Program-made: the position numbers and the translations under genes | Source of the DNA: Clostridiales bacterium | GTDB lineage: Bacteria; Bacillota; Clostridia; Lachnospirales; WQUN01 | Length of the DNA stretch: 39,914 bases | Reading direction: 5' to 3' | NCBI GenBank assembly: GCA_031270945.1 | Contig: JAISWZ010000721.1 | Coordinates: forward strand, 1 to 39,914 | Shown: in pieces, positions 1-8,001 of the stretch | Numbering within the stretch: the stretch's first letter is position 1 | Layout: each line of letters starts with the position of its first letter | The notes under the pieces: model-generated | Told to the model about the DNA's origin: nothing | What the model saw: the letters and a program-made list of their open reading frames with translations, nothing else | Database searches by the model: none

Positions 1-656
1 GTGATGTTGTGCCGCCTGCAGTCGGAAGTGTCGAATATGATGTTCGTGCGGCCAGGATTAGCCTCTGATGCATCCAATTCTAATGAGTATGTTATATTAG
101 CCATTTGCCCACCGCCCGCGTTTGACCTTTGAGGCTTTGCGCTGCCCTTGCCGTATCCCGAAGCTGGATAAGCAGGCGCTGCGCGCTAAGGGCCTAAGCG
201 CCCTTGTTCATGAACCGGCATCTCTTGAAAGGTGCATATGCACTCAGGCTGGCTTATCCATTCACGCGCCCCGCCGAAGCTCAGAATGCCATATATGTAC
301 CGGCAAGCGTTCGCTTTATCCTAAAATCCTTTTGGCAAGAGCAGAAATCTAGGATATTCACCTGCAGGTCGGCATTGCATGGACAGCCTCAAACGCCCAT
401 AGAATATTATATGACGGAACTGCCAAATGATTGCAGCTTACTTTGCGCATATCCTTTGAGCATGTTTTAATGTTTAGAAAAAGGCGCAAGTTATGCTTGA
501 CCGATGCTTGATGCAGGCGGCATTCCGCTAAGCAAAGCCTTTCTTGCCTTTGACAAGCTTTAGAAAAAAGATTTTTATGATTTTTATTATTTTGAAAAAA
601 GATTTTAATGATATTTTAGTTTTTAGAAATAAGCGCAAAATTAATATATCGGAGTC
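1..656. other. no supported gene at left edge
   Basis: I see no supportable gene here. Two overlapping open frames (122-352 and 204-470, plus strand) have no recognisable motif and no good ribosome-binding site. The stretch at 232-243 (GTGCATATGCAC) resembles the ends of the palindromic intergenic repeat described elsewhere and may be a decayed copy. The sequence becomes very AT-rich from about 560 to 640, just before the vsr-like gene. Confidence 0.5.
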
Positions 657-662
657 TTGCCC

Positions 663-1196
663 ATGGCAGACATAATGTCAAAGGAAGCCCGGAGCCATGT
701 AATGGCTCAAATCAAAAGCAAGGACACCAAGCCCGAAGCTTTGGTGAGAAAGCGCCTATTCTCCATGGGCCTGCGGTACCGCAAAAACGACAAGCGCTAC
801 CCTGGCAGGCCTGACATAGTTCTGCCCAAGCACAAGGCTGTCGTGTTTGTGAACGGCTGCTTCTGGCACGCCCACGAAGGCTGCCCCCATTTCAGAATGC
901 CCAAAAGCCGCCCAGAGTACTGGGAACCCAAGCTAGAGAAGAACAAGGCCAGAGATGTCGTAAACGCGCAGACGCTTCGCGAAGAAGGCTGGAAAGTCAT
1001 CTATGTCTGGGAATGCGAGCTTTCCGCTGACAAGAGGGAGGAAAGGCTGGCTAGGCTTTATGAAGAGATCACTGGGGCGGTTCTGGAACAGGACGGAACA
1101 GGAGCCGGAGATGCTGGGAGCAGTGAGGATTTAGGGGATTTAGGGGATTTAGGCGGGATGGAAGATACGCGAGAAACAGAGAATCCGAAAGAATAG
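663..1196 (+). CDS. vsr: very short patch repair (Vsr-type) DNA mismatch endonuclease
   Basis: Vsr enzymes nick DNA beside T:G mismatches that arise by deamination of 5-methylcytosine. The 177-residue product has the family layout: an N-terminal MSKEARSHVMAQIKSKDTKP segment, R49-P-D51 (position of the catalytic aspartate), then the FVNGCFWHAHEGC block with H69, H71 and C74 expected to serve catalysis and zinc binding. I chose the ATG at 663 because GGAG lies 8 bases upstream; a TTG at 657 would be only 2 bases from that site. After about residue 140 the protein runs into a Gly/Asp/Glu-rich tail with the repeat LGDLGDLGG, which is beyond the usual family end and looks like low-complexity growth. 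No cytosine methyltransferase lies within the window, although such genes often accompany vsr. Family assignment is firm; the partner methylase is unknown. Confidence 0.9.
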   Translation: MADIMSKEARSHVMAQIKSKDTKPEALVRKRLFSMGLRYRKNDKRYPGRPDIVLPKHKAVVFVNGCFWHAHEGCPHFRMPKSRPEYWEPKLEKNKARDVVNAQTLREEGWKVIYVWECELSADKREERLARLYEEITGAVLEQDGTGAGDAGSSEDLGDLGDLGGMEDTRETENPKE

Positions 1197-1446
1197 GGAT
1201 TTGCTGGCGATGGCGGTGTAGGCGGCGCGGACTGCTTTGATCAGAAGGAGCACTTAGTTAGTGAAGACGGAGCAACGCAGGAAGATTAGAATCGATATTA
1301 AATAGGAACGGCTTTTAAATGAAGCGCTTTGAAAGTGAATCAAAATTTGAATTGTTTCAACCAACTAAACGTTACCAACAAAAAGCTGAAAGACAAAGCC
1401 CTATTGGTAACATTCTTAGATCAAAGACCCAAAACCCAAAAGATCA

Positions 1447-1483
1447 GCCCCCAAGGGCCGCTCTGCGAGCGGCCCTTGGGGGC
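1447..1483. other. perfect 17-bp hairpin between convergent genes
   Basis: The arms 1447-1463 and 1467-1483 are perfectly complementary, GC-rich and separated by a three-base loop. The hairpin lies immediately before the terminator-like hairpin at 1485-1520, so the two form a tandem structure between the convergent vsr-like and ATPase-like genes. Confidence 0.75.
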
Positions 1484-1484
1484 T

Positions 1485-1520
1485 AAAAAAGCCCTTCTGT
1501 CTCAACAGAAGGGCTTTTTT
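1485..1520. terminator. bidirectional intrinsic terminator
   Basis: A perfect 16-bp stem (1485-1500 with 1505-1520, loop CTCA) has a run of six A on the left and six T on the right, so it can end transcription in both directions. It sits between vsr (plus) and the AAA-ATPase-like gene (minus). Confidence 0.85.
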
Positions 1521-1670
1521 AATGCTTTCTCTGCAAGCTGAACGCTTGCCTACTTGCCTGCTTTTGCGGTCTTTGCATTTCTCATTTCAGGTTGCGCCGC
1601 CTCGTGATGTATAATGTAAAAAGGGGGTAGGCGCAACCAATAAATTTTTGATTTTTTTGCCTTGCCTATG

Positions 1671-2810
1671 CTAGTCCACTCTCTTATCTGTCTTTACCAT
1701 CTTCTCAGTCCAGCCCGGCTCGTGAAACGCGTTCAAGAACTCGTCTTCAAGCTCTTTGTTAGGGATTAGAACCTCTGACTTCTCAGCGTCGTAGGCCAGG
1801 TAGCCCAAGTGGACGAGCAGGGTCAGCACGTCATCAACGCTTTCTGATTTGGTCAAGTCGTTTCGGTACTTGGATATGTCCACCTTTACCCTATCCTTGG
1901 CCAAGAGGGTTGTCGCCGCTTCCTGCAGCCCTTCTATGTCTTTGCCCAGCAGATCCCTCAGCGCGTGGTAGGAAAGCTTTTGGCACCAATAGTCTTCGCA
2001 TGTCCTTTGGAGTGTTGCCTTGGAGACAGAATAGGGGTTATATATCTTGAAGCCGCCAAGGGGGTAGCCGTCATACCATTTCTTTAAAACCTCAAAGTCA
2101 AGGCCATTGGCGTCGCATGCCTCCCTGACTTCTGTCTCTGTGAACCCAAAGTATTCCGCCAGCTCGCGTGGATCGGTCATGCTGTACTGGGTGAAAATCT
2201 TGAGGCTTTTTGAGTTTTCACCTATGGGAAGTATGCCAGTCATGTACGCCAGCGCTAAGTACTCTTTGTCTGCTAAGAATGAAGCCAGGAATTCCGCGCA
2301 TCTTTCATGCCCTGCGAAGTCGTCGGGCGTCTCGCGCTTGAGGCAATCCCATCCGTCCACGACAAAGACGAACTTCATGCCTGTTTGCTTGAAGTGCTGA
2401 TCCAGTACTTCTGCGATGCTTCTCTCGTCAGACAGGCAGTTCAGATCCTCTTTCAAGTTTCTTGTGATATTGGCTATCATCTCGTAGATGTTGCTGTTTG
2501 AAAGGTTCATGATGTTTTTCATGTTCAGGTATACGACTGTGTACTTATCCAGATGCCTCTCAAAGGTTTCGTCCCTTGAAATCTTCAAGTCCGCGAACAG
2601 CTCGTCTGAGCGTACGCTTTTGTCGTAATAGGCCGAGATCATGTGCGCGGCAGCTGTCTTCCCAAACCGGCGAGGCCTGGTTGCGCACACGAACCGATTC
2701 TTGGTGCCAAGACATGAATTCAAGTATGCAATCATTCCAGATTTGTCAATATAGAATGACGCTCTTGCAACCCGAAAACCGCCATCTCCTGGATTAATGT
2801 AATTGCTCAT
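1671..2810 (-). CDS. AAA-ATPase-like protein of the DUF1703-associated family, short form
   Basis: The 379-residue product matches the AAA-ATPase-like family (Pfam AAA-ATPase_like, commonly followed by a DUF1703 PD-(D/E)XK nuclease domain). Recognisable parts are the N-terminal FYIDKSGMIAYL segment, the P-loop variant TRPRRFGKT around residues 44-52, and WYDGYPLGGFKIYNPYSV. Two oddities are visible. The Walker B region reads VFVVDGWD, with glycine where this family normally has glutamate (DE-x-D). The protein also stops after IPNKELEDEFLNAF, where family members usually continue into the nuclease domain. I start at ATG 2810 because GAGGGG lies about 9 bases upstream; a TTG at 2837 has poorer support. 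The biological role of the family is not established. It may be an inactive or regulatory relic, but the frame is intact. Confidence 0.8.
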   Translation of the reverse strand: MSNYINPGDGGFRVARASFYIDKSGMIAYLNSCLGTKNRFVCATRPRRFGKTAAAHMISAYYDKSVRSDELFADLKISRDETFERHLDKYTVVYLNMKNIMNLSNSNIYEMIANITRNLKEDLNCLSDERSIAEVLDQHFKQTGMKFVFVVDGWDCLKRETPDDFAGHERCAEFLASFLADKEYLALAYMTGILPIGENSKSLKIFTQYSMTDPRELAEYFGFTETEVREACDANGLDFEVLKKWYDGYPLGGFKIYNPYSVSKATLQRTCEDYWCQKLSYHALRDLLGKDIEGLQEAATTLLAKDRVKVDISKYRNDLTKSESVDDVLTLLVHLGYLAYDAEKSEVLIPNKELEDEFLNAFHEPGWTEKMVKTDKRVD

Positions 2811-2860
2811 TATTTTCAGCCCCTCAGGTTTGTTCAAACATTACCAGGTTTCCTGATAAA

Positions 2861-2889
2861 ACTGTACCAGATGCGACAGCTAATGTCAA
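2861..2889 (-). promoter_or_regulatory. sigma-A-type promoter for the AAA-ATPase-like gene
   Basis: On the minus strand TTGACA (2889-2884) is followed by 17 bases and TACAGT (2866-2861). The start codon at 2810 lies about 45 bases downstream of the predicted start of transcription. Confidence 0.55.
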
Positions 2890-3460
2890 TAGCTTTTTCA
2901 ATGCGCCAAATTTCGATATAATTCTGCAAGCCTTGAGTTTAAAGGCTTTATTGTTTTAGGTCATAAAAAACTTATCGCAATATTCCCGAATTACCCATAT
3001 TTCGATACATCGGCTTGCTTATAAACCATTTTGCGAGCGCTGCTTGAGCGCTTGATTACTTGTAAGGCGCTTGGGGTTTGCGCGAAAAGTTTTTTGGGAC
3101 TTGCGCTCTGAGCATTTGCCTTTTATAACATCATGCATAATATTAAATGTTCAACATACTGTAATATAGACTATCACCCCCTGCTCCAGTGCTGCTCACT
3201 CGCAGGGTGCAAAATCCGACTTATTTTCGCATTAAACTATGCTGCTGTACCAAGTGATTGTTCGCATTTATTATCAATCGAACGATCCAATTTACTATTC
3301 TTGGCAACAACAAACAGAGTTAATAACATTAAGTTCGCTTTTACATTCAAACTATTTGCTTTTCTTCAAGTTTATTCAATTATCCAACCATGAAATAGGT
3401 CTTTTGGATTTATTAAAGCCTCTTTTCACTTTTTTAGAGCGCCTTTTCGCTTTTCCTTTC
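2890..3460. other. gene-free stretch with a short repeat shared with 4755-4810
   Basis: I see no supportable gene. Open frames here lack motifs and ribosome-binding sites. Around 3131-3180 a segment containing TTAAATGTT and CATACTGTAATATA recurs, imperfectly, at about 4755-4810. The two copies are in the same orientation and lie on either side of the stand-alone nusG copy. Confidence 0.45.
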
Positions 3461-3489
3461 TTGACAGATTTCGTGCATTGTGATAAGCT
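3461..3489 (+). promoter_or_regulatory. promoter of the stand-alone nusG paralogue
   Basis: TTGACA (3461-3466), a 17-base spacer and TAAGCT (3484-3489). The spacer ends in TTGTGA, exactly as in the promoter at 6197-6225 upstream of rpmG-secE-nusG, so the two promoters are clearly related copies. Confidence 0.7.
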
Positions 3490-3507
3490 GAGAGTGCGGG
3501 ATTCCTT

Positions 3508-3539
3508 ATGCATTGGCGAGCGCAGGCTCGCCAATGCAT
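3508..3539 (+). other. perfect hairpin in the nusG-paralogue leader
   Basis: The arms 3508-3521 and 3526-3539 form a perfect 14-bp stem with a GCAG loop, about 20 bases after the predicted transcription start. There is no T-run after it, so it is not a standard terminator. It may shape the 5' end of the leader RNA. The rpmG-operon leader lacks the same hairpin. Confidence 0.6.
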
Positions 3540-3666
3540 CCCTGAACAAAATGGGTTCTGCGCTAAAGCGTTCAGAGGGTATCATACTCGTGAGCGTGAG
3601 CGAAAATCGCGTTTTATTTTTTTAGCAGGCGCGCGTTTCGCTCACCAGTATAGTTTGGAGGTCAAT

Positions 3667-4374
3667 ATGTCTTCAACAAATTTTTCGGATCGCGATAACT
3701 TCGAGTCCCTGGCAGACAGTGAGGATTATTGGTTGAGCGATGAGAGCGCGTCTCCTCCTGAAGCAGTAGGCGAGGCCATGCCAGAAGAAGAGCTCCCAAA
3801 GCTGGCTGCAATAAACAGCTACGACGAAGCCGAGCCCGCTTTGAACTGGTATGTCGTCCACACCTTCTCCGGATACGAAAACAAAGTGAAGGCTAATATT
3901 GAAAGGATAGTTGAGAACAGAAGGCTTCACGACGTGATCCTCGAAGTGGCTGTTCCCGTGCAAGAGACTATCGAGATCGTGAAGGGGAGAGAGAAAAAGA
4001 TACAGCACAAGATCTACCCCGGCTACGTCTTCCTCCACATGAAAATGAACGGGGACACCTGGTACATCATAAGAAACACAAGAGGCGTAACAGGCTTTGT
4101 GGGCCCTGAATCCAAGTATGTTCCCTTGTCTGAAGCTGAAGTGCAGAAAATGGGCCTGGGCGTTCACGACTCGGTCGAAACAAGCAAGGTCGCAAGGCTT
4201 GCTGAAGGTGACGTTGTAAGAATCCTTGGCGGGCCTTTCGATCAATCCATTGGCACAATCCAGGAAGTCAACGCTTTGAAGGGCACGGCGACCGTGGATT
4301 TGGCTGTTTTCGGAAGAATCACCACGCTGGAGCTCGACCTTTCAAAGATCACCAAAGAAGTGGTCAAAAGCTAA
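3667..4374 (+). CDS. nusG: NusG-family transcription elongation factor, second copy
   Basis: NusG binds RNA polymerase and modulates elongation, pausing and termination. This 235-residue copy has an acidic N-terminal extension of about 60 residues, the NGN domain (WYVVHTFSGYENKVKANIE, YPGYVFLHMKMNGDTWYIIRNTRGVTGFVGP) and a C-terminal KOW motif (EGDVVRILGGPFDQSIGTI). It closely parallels the operon copy at 6791-7504, including the acidic extension and the identical GGAGGTCA ribosome-binding site before the ATG. Differences cluster in the linker before KOW and in the N-terminal extension. The ATG at 3667 is preferred over upstream in-frame starts because of GGAGG 5-6 bases upstream. It is followed by a palindromic repeat, with no other gene in its transcript. 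It may be a specialised paralogue or a spare copy. Confidence 0.93.
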   Translation: MSSTNFSDRDNFESLADSEDYWLSDESASPPEAVGEAMPEEELPKLAAINSYDEAEPALNWYVVHTFSGYENKVKANIERIVENRRLHDVILEVAVPVQETIEIVKGREKKIQHKIYPGYVFLHMKMNGDTWYIIRNTRGVTGFVGPESKYVPLSEAEVQKMGLGVHDSVETSKVARLAEGDVVRILGGPFDQSIGTIQEVNALKGTATVDLAVFGRITTLELDLSKITKEVVKS

Positions 4375-4399
4375 ATCCTAGACGTTTGGCGCAAGCGAT

Positions 4400-4531
4400 G
4401 TGCATATCCCAAAATTATAACCGAGGTGCCGCCAAAGTCCGGCGTTAAGCATTCGCCAGGACTTTGGCGATTTGCCCTTGAACATTGGGCAAACGCTATG
4501 CGGCACCAATACGGAGTTTTGGGATATGCAC
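4400..4531. repeat. palindromic intergenic element, long form (132 bp)
   Basis: The ends are GTGCATATCCCAAAATT and its near-complement GAGTTTTGGGATATGCAC. Inside, GGTGCCG pairs with CGGCACC, and GCCAAAGTCC pairs with GGACTTTGGC. A third inner hairpin TTTGCCC...GGGCAAA is inserted near the 3' side. It lies just downstream of the nusG paralogue. Confidence 0.9.
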
Positions 4532-4754
4532 TAATAGGGCCGCCTAAAAGGCATCCCCTATTCGCTGTCCTGAAAACGATTAATTTCTAGTTATATAAGC
4601 TAAGCTTTCTGCGCTATTATTATTTGTAAATCAAGCGAATCGCCAAATCGACGATTCGTTTGATTTATTTTTTTAATCTTTAAGCTTTAAGCTCTTAAAA
4701 GCGAGATATCTTCTAAAAGTAGAGTGTTCAGGGGTTTGATGGCATGCTCTCACG

Positions 4755-4810
4755 ATGCATCATATCATTAAATGTTAAGCATACTGTAATATAACCCAAG
4801 GAACCCCTGC
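4755..4810. repeat. direct repeat of the 3131-3180 segment
   Basis: Imperfect direct copy of the segment upstream of the nusG paralogue. The shared core is TTAAATGTT followed by CATACTGTAATATA, then a C-rich end. No gene is visible around it. Together the two copies bracket the nusG paralogue and its promoter. Confidence 0.45.
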
Positions 4811-4931
4811 CTCAGCGCGTTTTTCCCTAAATCCAAACAAAAAAAGCCGCCTTAGATGAATATAAGAGCGGCTGCAGCTGACGATTGATTATGTCCCATA
4901 TTTTGAATACTATGACAACGGGACATGCTTA

Positions 4932-5030
4932 GTGCATATCCCAAAATTCCGCAAGTGGCGCAGCGAAAGTCATCGCGATGCTTTAACGCGTGACTTTCGC
5001 AAGCCCTAAGATTAATTTTGGGATATGCTC
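4932..5030. repeat. palindromic intergenic element, short form
   Basis: The ends are GTGCATATCCCAAAATT and AATTTTGGGATATGCTC. The inner arms GCGAAAGTCA and TGACTTTCGC pair around a GCGATGCTTTAACGC core. The element ends directly against the stop codon (5031-5033) of the minus-strand secreted protein gene, so it is the first thing in that gene's 3' untranslated region. Confidence 0.9.
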
Positions 5031-5699
5031 TTAAGGTGTTGCTGTTGGCGCTGGCGTTGCTGTTGGCGCTGGGGTTGCCTTGACTTTCGTCCAAAACGCC
5101 CCATTCTCATCTAGCGCCTCTTTCAATCCGAAGTAATCTTCGACAGCCTCCGGAATGGATTGGCAGGCCTCTATCGCTAGGGCTACCTTTTCAGTCTTTC
5201 CTGTGAGCTCAAGCCCGCTGTTGACCTTAAACCTTACTTTTACACGCTTTGAGCTCTCATTGTCAAGAAATCCATAATAGTAAACCCGGTCGGCGTCGCG
5301 TGACTCATACATTGCGATATCAGGGCCATTTGCTTGCGCTAGGCTGCACACGAAGCCGAACTGGTTGTTGTAAGTGGGATCGTTGGGATCTGCGGACAGG
5401 AATTCAGGGGTTGTCCCGTCATTTTCTCCGCTTATGCGAAACACTATCGGAATGCCTCCAGTGTTGGACAGCTCGTATACCGCTTCTCCTGTTTCGCCTG
5501 GATAGAGGTTCTTGGGAGGCTCTTTCACCATTTCCCAGCGCAGTGAAAACCCGGTGTTTCCAACCTTCACGGCTATTGGCTTGGAGTCCTTGTATTCCGC
5601 CAAAGGGTTTGAGCTTTCAGATGAGAACCATGCTCTGGTGCTTCCTGCCGCTGATACTGCCAATAGAACAATCGCAATTATTAAGATGAGCTTGGACAA
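5031..5699 (-). CDS. secreted TasA/camelysin-like protein
   Basis: The 222-residue product begins with an N-terminal export signal (KLILIIAIVLLAVSAAGSTRAWFSS) like those of TasA/CalY-type proteins processed by the SipW signal peptidase. A beta-rich body follows, with patterns such as GETGEAVYELSNTGGIPIVF and VRFKVNSGLELTGK, and then a Pro/Thr/Ala tail (two TPAPTA units). TasA-like proteins form fibres or surface layers outside the cell, but identity with that family is inferred from the signal and layout only. The start is a TTG with AAGGAG about 9 bases upstream; no in-frame ATG is nearby. No sipW homologue is in the window. It is transcribed against the ribosomal genes, and a palindromic element abuts its stop codon. 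It could instead be a generic secreted beta-sandwich protein. Confidence 0.7.
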   Translation of the reverse strand: MSKLILIIAIVLLAVSAAGSTRAWFSSESSNPLAEYKDSKPIAVKVGNTGFSLRWEMVKEPPKNLYPGETGEAVYELSNTGGIPIVFRISGENDGTTPEFLSADPNDPTYNNQFGFVCSLAQANGPDIAMYESRDADRVYYYGFLDNESSKRVKVRFKVNSGLELTGKTEKVALAIEACQSIPEAVEDYFGLKEALDENGAFWTKVKATPAPTATPAPTATP

Positions 5700-6020
5700 G
5701 TTAATATTCTCCTTTTCGTGGCTTTTTGTCTTTCGTTCCCCTCTGGCAGTTATATCGGGTCTTGTTTAATATTTACTTAGGTCTTTCGTTCGCAAGTTTC
5801 GCTGTTTTTCGCGCAATTGGCTTGACTGTTGTGATCTTTGCTTCGAAAAACTTGTACTCAAGCCAATATCTATCGATTTTTCTTGTATATTAGCCTGCGC
5901 ATAAAACCAATTGCGTTTTTCCGACTTGCAGATTCGATCTTTGGGGTTCATGTTATTCCCATGTAGCGCCCTGCGGCTTTTTCGCTGGAGGGGTCAGTTG
6001 CCCTGCTTTCCGCTCTCTAA

Positions 6021-6118
6021 GTGCATATCCCAAAATTCCATTAAGGCGCCGAAAAAGTCATCGCGATGCTTTAACGCGTGACTTTTTCAAGCCATGGAAT
6101 TAATTTTGGGATATGCTC
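6021..6118. repeat. palindromic intergenic element, short form
   Basis: GTGCATATCCCAAAATT at the left end, AATTTTGGGATATGCTC at the right. The inner arms GAAAAAGTCA and TGACTTTTTC pair around the same GCGATGCTTTAACGC core as the copy at 4932-5030. It lies upstream of the promoter of the ribosomal operon. Confidence 0.9.
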
Positions 6119-6196
6119 TAAGCGTAAGCCATTATCAAGCGTTTCCCCTCTCCTGTTTTTTTCGCTCTAAAAGTTCAAGATTTCGCTTTTGCCGTA

Positions 6197-6225
6197 TTGA
6201 CAGCTTGCCTTGCTTGTGATAAACT
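6197..6225 (+). promoter_or_regulatory. promoter of rpmG-secE-nusG-rplK-rplA
   Basis: TTGACA (6197-6202), a 17-base spacer ending in TTGTGA, and TAAACT (6220-6225). It lies about 85 bases upstream of rpmG and matches the nusG-paralogue promoter in spacing and flanks. Confidence 0.75.
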
Positions 6226-6310
6226 GGCGCGTGGGGATTCCTTTTTTTATGCCTAGAAGAAAAGGGCCAGTACACAGCATAGACTAGGCGAGCAAAGCGA
6301 GGTGTTGATT

Positions 6311-6460
6311 TTGAGGACGAAGATCATTTTCGCCTGCACTGAGTGCAAGCAGCGCAACTACACTGGCACCAAGGACAAGAAAGCCCACCCCGACAGGATG
6401 GAGATCAAAAAGTACTGCCGATTTTGCAACAAGCACACGCCTCACAGAGAGACGAGATAG
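6311..6460 (+). CDS. rpmG: 50S ribosomal protein L33
   Basis: L33 is a small protein of the large ribosomal subunit. The 49-residue product starts [17 protein letters not shown] and ends [16 protein letters not shown]. The two CxxC pairs (residues 9 and 12, 36 and 39) mark the zinc-ribbon form of L33. The start is TTG, with GAGGTG 6 bases upstream; another in-frame TTG at 6305 is too close to that site. The gene is easily missed because it is short and lacks an ATG. It is the first gene of the operon, and its stop overlaps the ribosome-binding region of secE, suggesting coupled translation. Confidence 0.95.
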   Translation: MRTKIIFACTECKQRNYTGTKDKKAHPDRMEIKKYCRFCNKHTPHRETR

Positions 6461-6471
6461 GATGTGTCAAA

Positions 6472-6741
6472 ATGTCTGACGACAAGGGTTCAAAGCCCGA
6501 GGGCAAGAAGAAAGGCAAACAGGATGAGACCAAGGCCAACGCTTTCATAAAATGGGTGAAGGCCAAGAGGACAGAGTTCACAATCGAGTTCAAGAAGATA
6601 CAGTGGCCCTCCAGGGCTGAGCTCATAAAGGAAACTCTCACCGTCATCATCATTTGCATCATTTTCGGAGCCTACATTGCTATCCTTGATTCGGGCTTTG
6701 GATTTGGGTTCTCAGCTTTCGCTTCGCTTGTGTCAAGATAG
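6472..6741 (+). CDS. secE: preprotein translocase subunit SecE
   Basis: SecE is the essential small membrane subunit that clamps SecY in the protein-export channel. The 89-residue product has a charged, lysine-rich N-terminus, the conserved amphipathic segment (FTIEFKKIQWPSRAELIKET) and one membrane helix (LTVIIICIIFGAYIAILD), as is usual for single-helix Gram-positive SecE. The ATG at 6472 follows directly after the rpmG stop, with AGGA about 8 bases upstream. Its place between rpmG and nusG is the classical arrangement. The 50 bases between secE and nusG contain GCATATCCCA, a likely remnant of one end of the palindromic repeat. Confidence 0.95.
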   Translation: MSDDKGSKPEGKKKGKQDETKANAFIKWVKAKRTEFTIEFKKIQWPSRAELIKETLTVIIICIIFGAYIAILDSGFGFGFSAFASLVSR

Positions 6742-6790
6742 CATATCCCAGCTCTTTGGTTGCGGGTATGTCCATAGTTTGGAGGTCATT

Positions 6791-7504
6791 ATGTCTTCTG
6801 CAGATTTTCCGGACAGCGACGACTTCGAAGCCCCTATAGGCGATGAGGAAGGTTGGCTAAGCGATGAAAGCCAGCTGCCTCCCGAGGGTGTAGGCGAAGC
6901 CGTGCCGGAAGAAGAAGTCCCTGCACCAGTTGCGGAGGCGGCGAAACCCGCTGAGGCTGAGGCCGATCCTGAGCCCCCTCCTACTCTGCAATGGTACGTC
7001 GCTCACACCTTCGCCGGATACGAGAACAAAGTGAAAGCAAACATCGAAAAGATAGTGGAAAACAGGGGAATGCACGAGCTGATACATGAAGTGGCGGTTC
7101 CCGTGCAAGAAGCTATCGAGATCAAGAACGGGAAAACAAAGGCGATTCAGCGCAAGATCTACCCTGGCTATGTGTTCCTTCACATGATAATGAACGGGGA
7201 CACCTGGTATATTGTCAGGAACACAAGAGGCGTGACAAGCTTTGTTGGCCCGGGCTCCAAGTACGTCCCACTCTCTGAAGACGAAGTGAAAGCTTTGGGC
7301 ATCGGGGAGCCAGACACAATAGTAAGGATGGCTGAAGGCGACATAGTGAGGGTCACCAGCGGGCCTTTCTCTGAGTCGATTGGAACAGTCAAGGAAGTAA
7401 ACGCAAAGAAGCGCACGGTGACAGTTCTTTTGTCTGTATTCGGGCGCGTAAGCCCTCTGGAGTTGGATCTTGCAATTGTCTCCAAAGAAGAGGAGAGCAG
7501 CTAA
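6791..7504 (+). CDS. nusG: transcription termination/antitermination protein NusG, operon copy
   Basis: This is the NusG in the standard secE-nusG-rplK position and presumably the housekeeping copy. The 237-residue product has an acidic, Pro/Glu-rich N-terminal extension of about 70 residues (longer than in most bacterial NusG), the NGN domain (WYVAHTFAGYENKVKANIEK, YPGYVFLHMIMNGDTWYIVRNTRGVTSFVGP) and the KOW motif (EGDIVRVTSGPFSESIGTVKEV). The ATG at 6791 follows GGAGGTCATT, the same ribosome-binding context as in the second copy. The extension may contact partners or be disordered. The presence of two intact genes in one window is unusual for a factor normally encoded once. Confidence 0.96.
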   Translation: MSSADFPDSDDFEAPIGDEEGWLSDESQLPPEGVGEAVPEEEVPAPVAEAAKPAEAEADPEPPPTLQWYVAHTFAGYENKVKANIEKIVENRGMHELIHEVAVPVQEAIEIKNGKTKAIQRKIYPGYVFLHMIMNGDTWYIVRNTRGVTSFVGPGSKYVPLSEDEVKALGIGEPDTIVRMAEGDIVRVTSGPFSESIGTVKEVNAKKRTVTVLLSVFGRVSPLELDLAIVSKEEESS

Positions 7505-7546
7505 GGCGCTTTGCGCCGTGGGAGGGACTTTAGTTCCGCTTGACCA
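7505..7546 (+). promoter_or_regulatory. rplK leader, probable ribosomal-protein L1 recognition element
   Basis: After a small hairpin (GGCGC-TTT-GCGCC, 7505-7517) comes GTGGGAGGGA...TTCCGCTTGACCAC (7518-7546), where GTGG pairs with CCAC. The same GTGGGAGGG...CCGCTTG-ACCAC pattern recurs before rplA. In E. coli, L1 represses this operon by binding its leader; the assignment here is by position and repetition. Confidence 0.55.
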
Positions 7547-7567
7547 CTATAATTAGGAGGCCGCAAA

Positions 7568-7993
7568 ATGGCAAAAAAAGTAACTGGCATAGTCAAGCTC
7601 CAGATCAACGCCGGCAAGGCGACTCCGGCGCCCCCAGTGGGCCCCGCCCTTGGCCAGCATGGCGTTAACATCATGGGGTTCTGCAAGGAGTTCAATGAAA
7701 GAACCCAGTCGCAAGTCGGATACGTCATTCCCGTGGTAATCACCATCTACCAGGACAAAAGCTTTACCTTCATCACGAAGACGCCCCCTGCGGCTGTGCT
7801 TCTGAAGAAGGCTGTGAAGGTGGAGTCAGGCTCCGCAACCCCCAACAAGACAAAGGTAGCCTCAATCACCTCTGCTGAGCTCAGGAAGATTGCTGAGACG
7901 AAATTTCCCGATTTGAACGCGGCGTCTGTGGAAGCTGCGATGAGCATGATCGCTGGCACTGCCAGGAGCATGGGCATCACTGTAAAAGACTGA
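7568..7993 (+). CDS. rplK: 50S ribosomal protein L11
   Basis: L11 forms part of the GTPase-associated centre of the large ribosomal subunit. The 141-residue product is full length and typical: [61 protein letters not shown] and a C-terminal [15 protein letters not shown]. The ATG at 7568 follows TAGGAGG with ideal spacing. It is the fourth gene of the rpmG operon, about 60 bases after nusG; the intergenic space carries a probable L1-type leader element. Confidence 0.98.
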   Translation: MAKKVTGIVKLQINAGKATPAPPVGPALGQHGVNIMGFCKEFNERTQSQVGYVIPVVITIYQDKSFTFITKTPPAAVLLKKAVKVESGSATPNKTKVASITSAELRKIAETKFPDLNAASVEAAMSMIAGTARSMGITVKD

Positions 7994-8001
7994 CGCGCTA
8001 G

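Noticed and set aside
122..470. Two overlapping open frames at the left edge
   Set aside because: No recognisable protein features, unusual composition and no ribosome-binding site.
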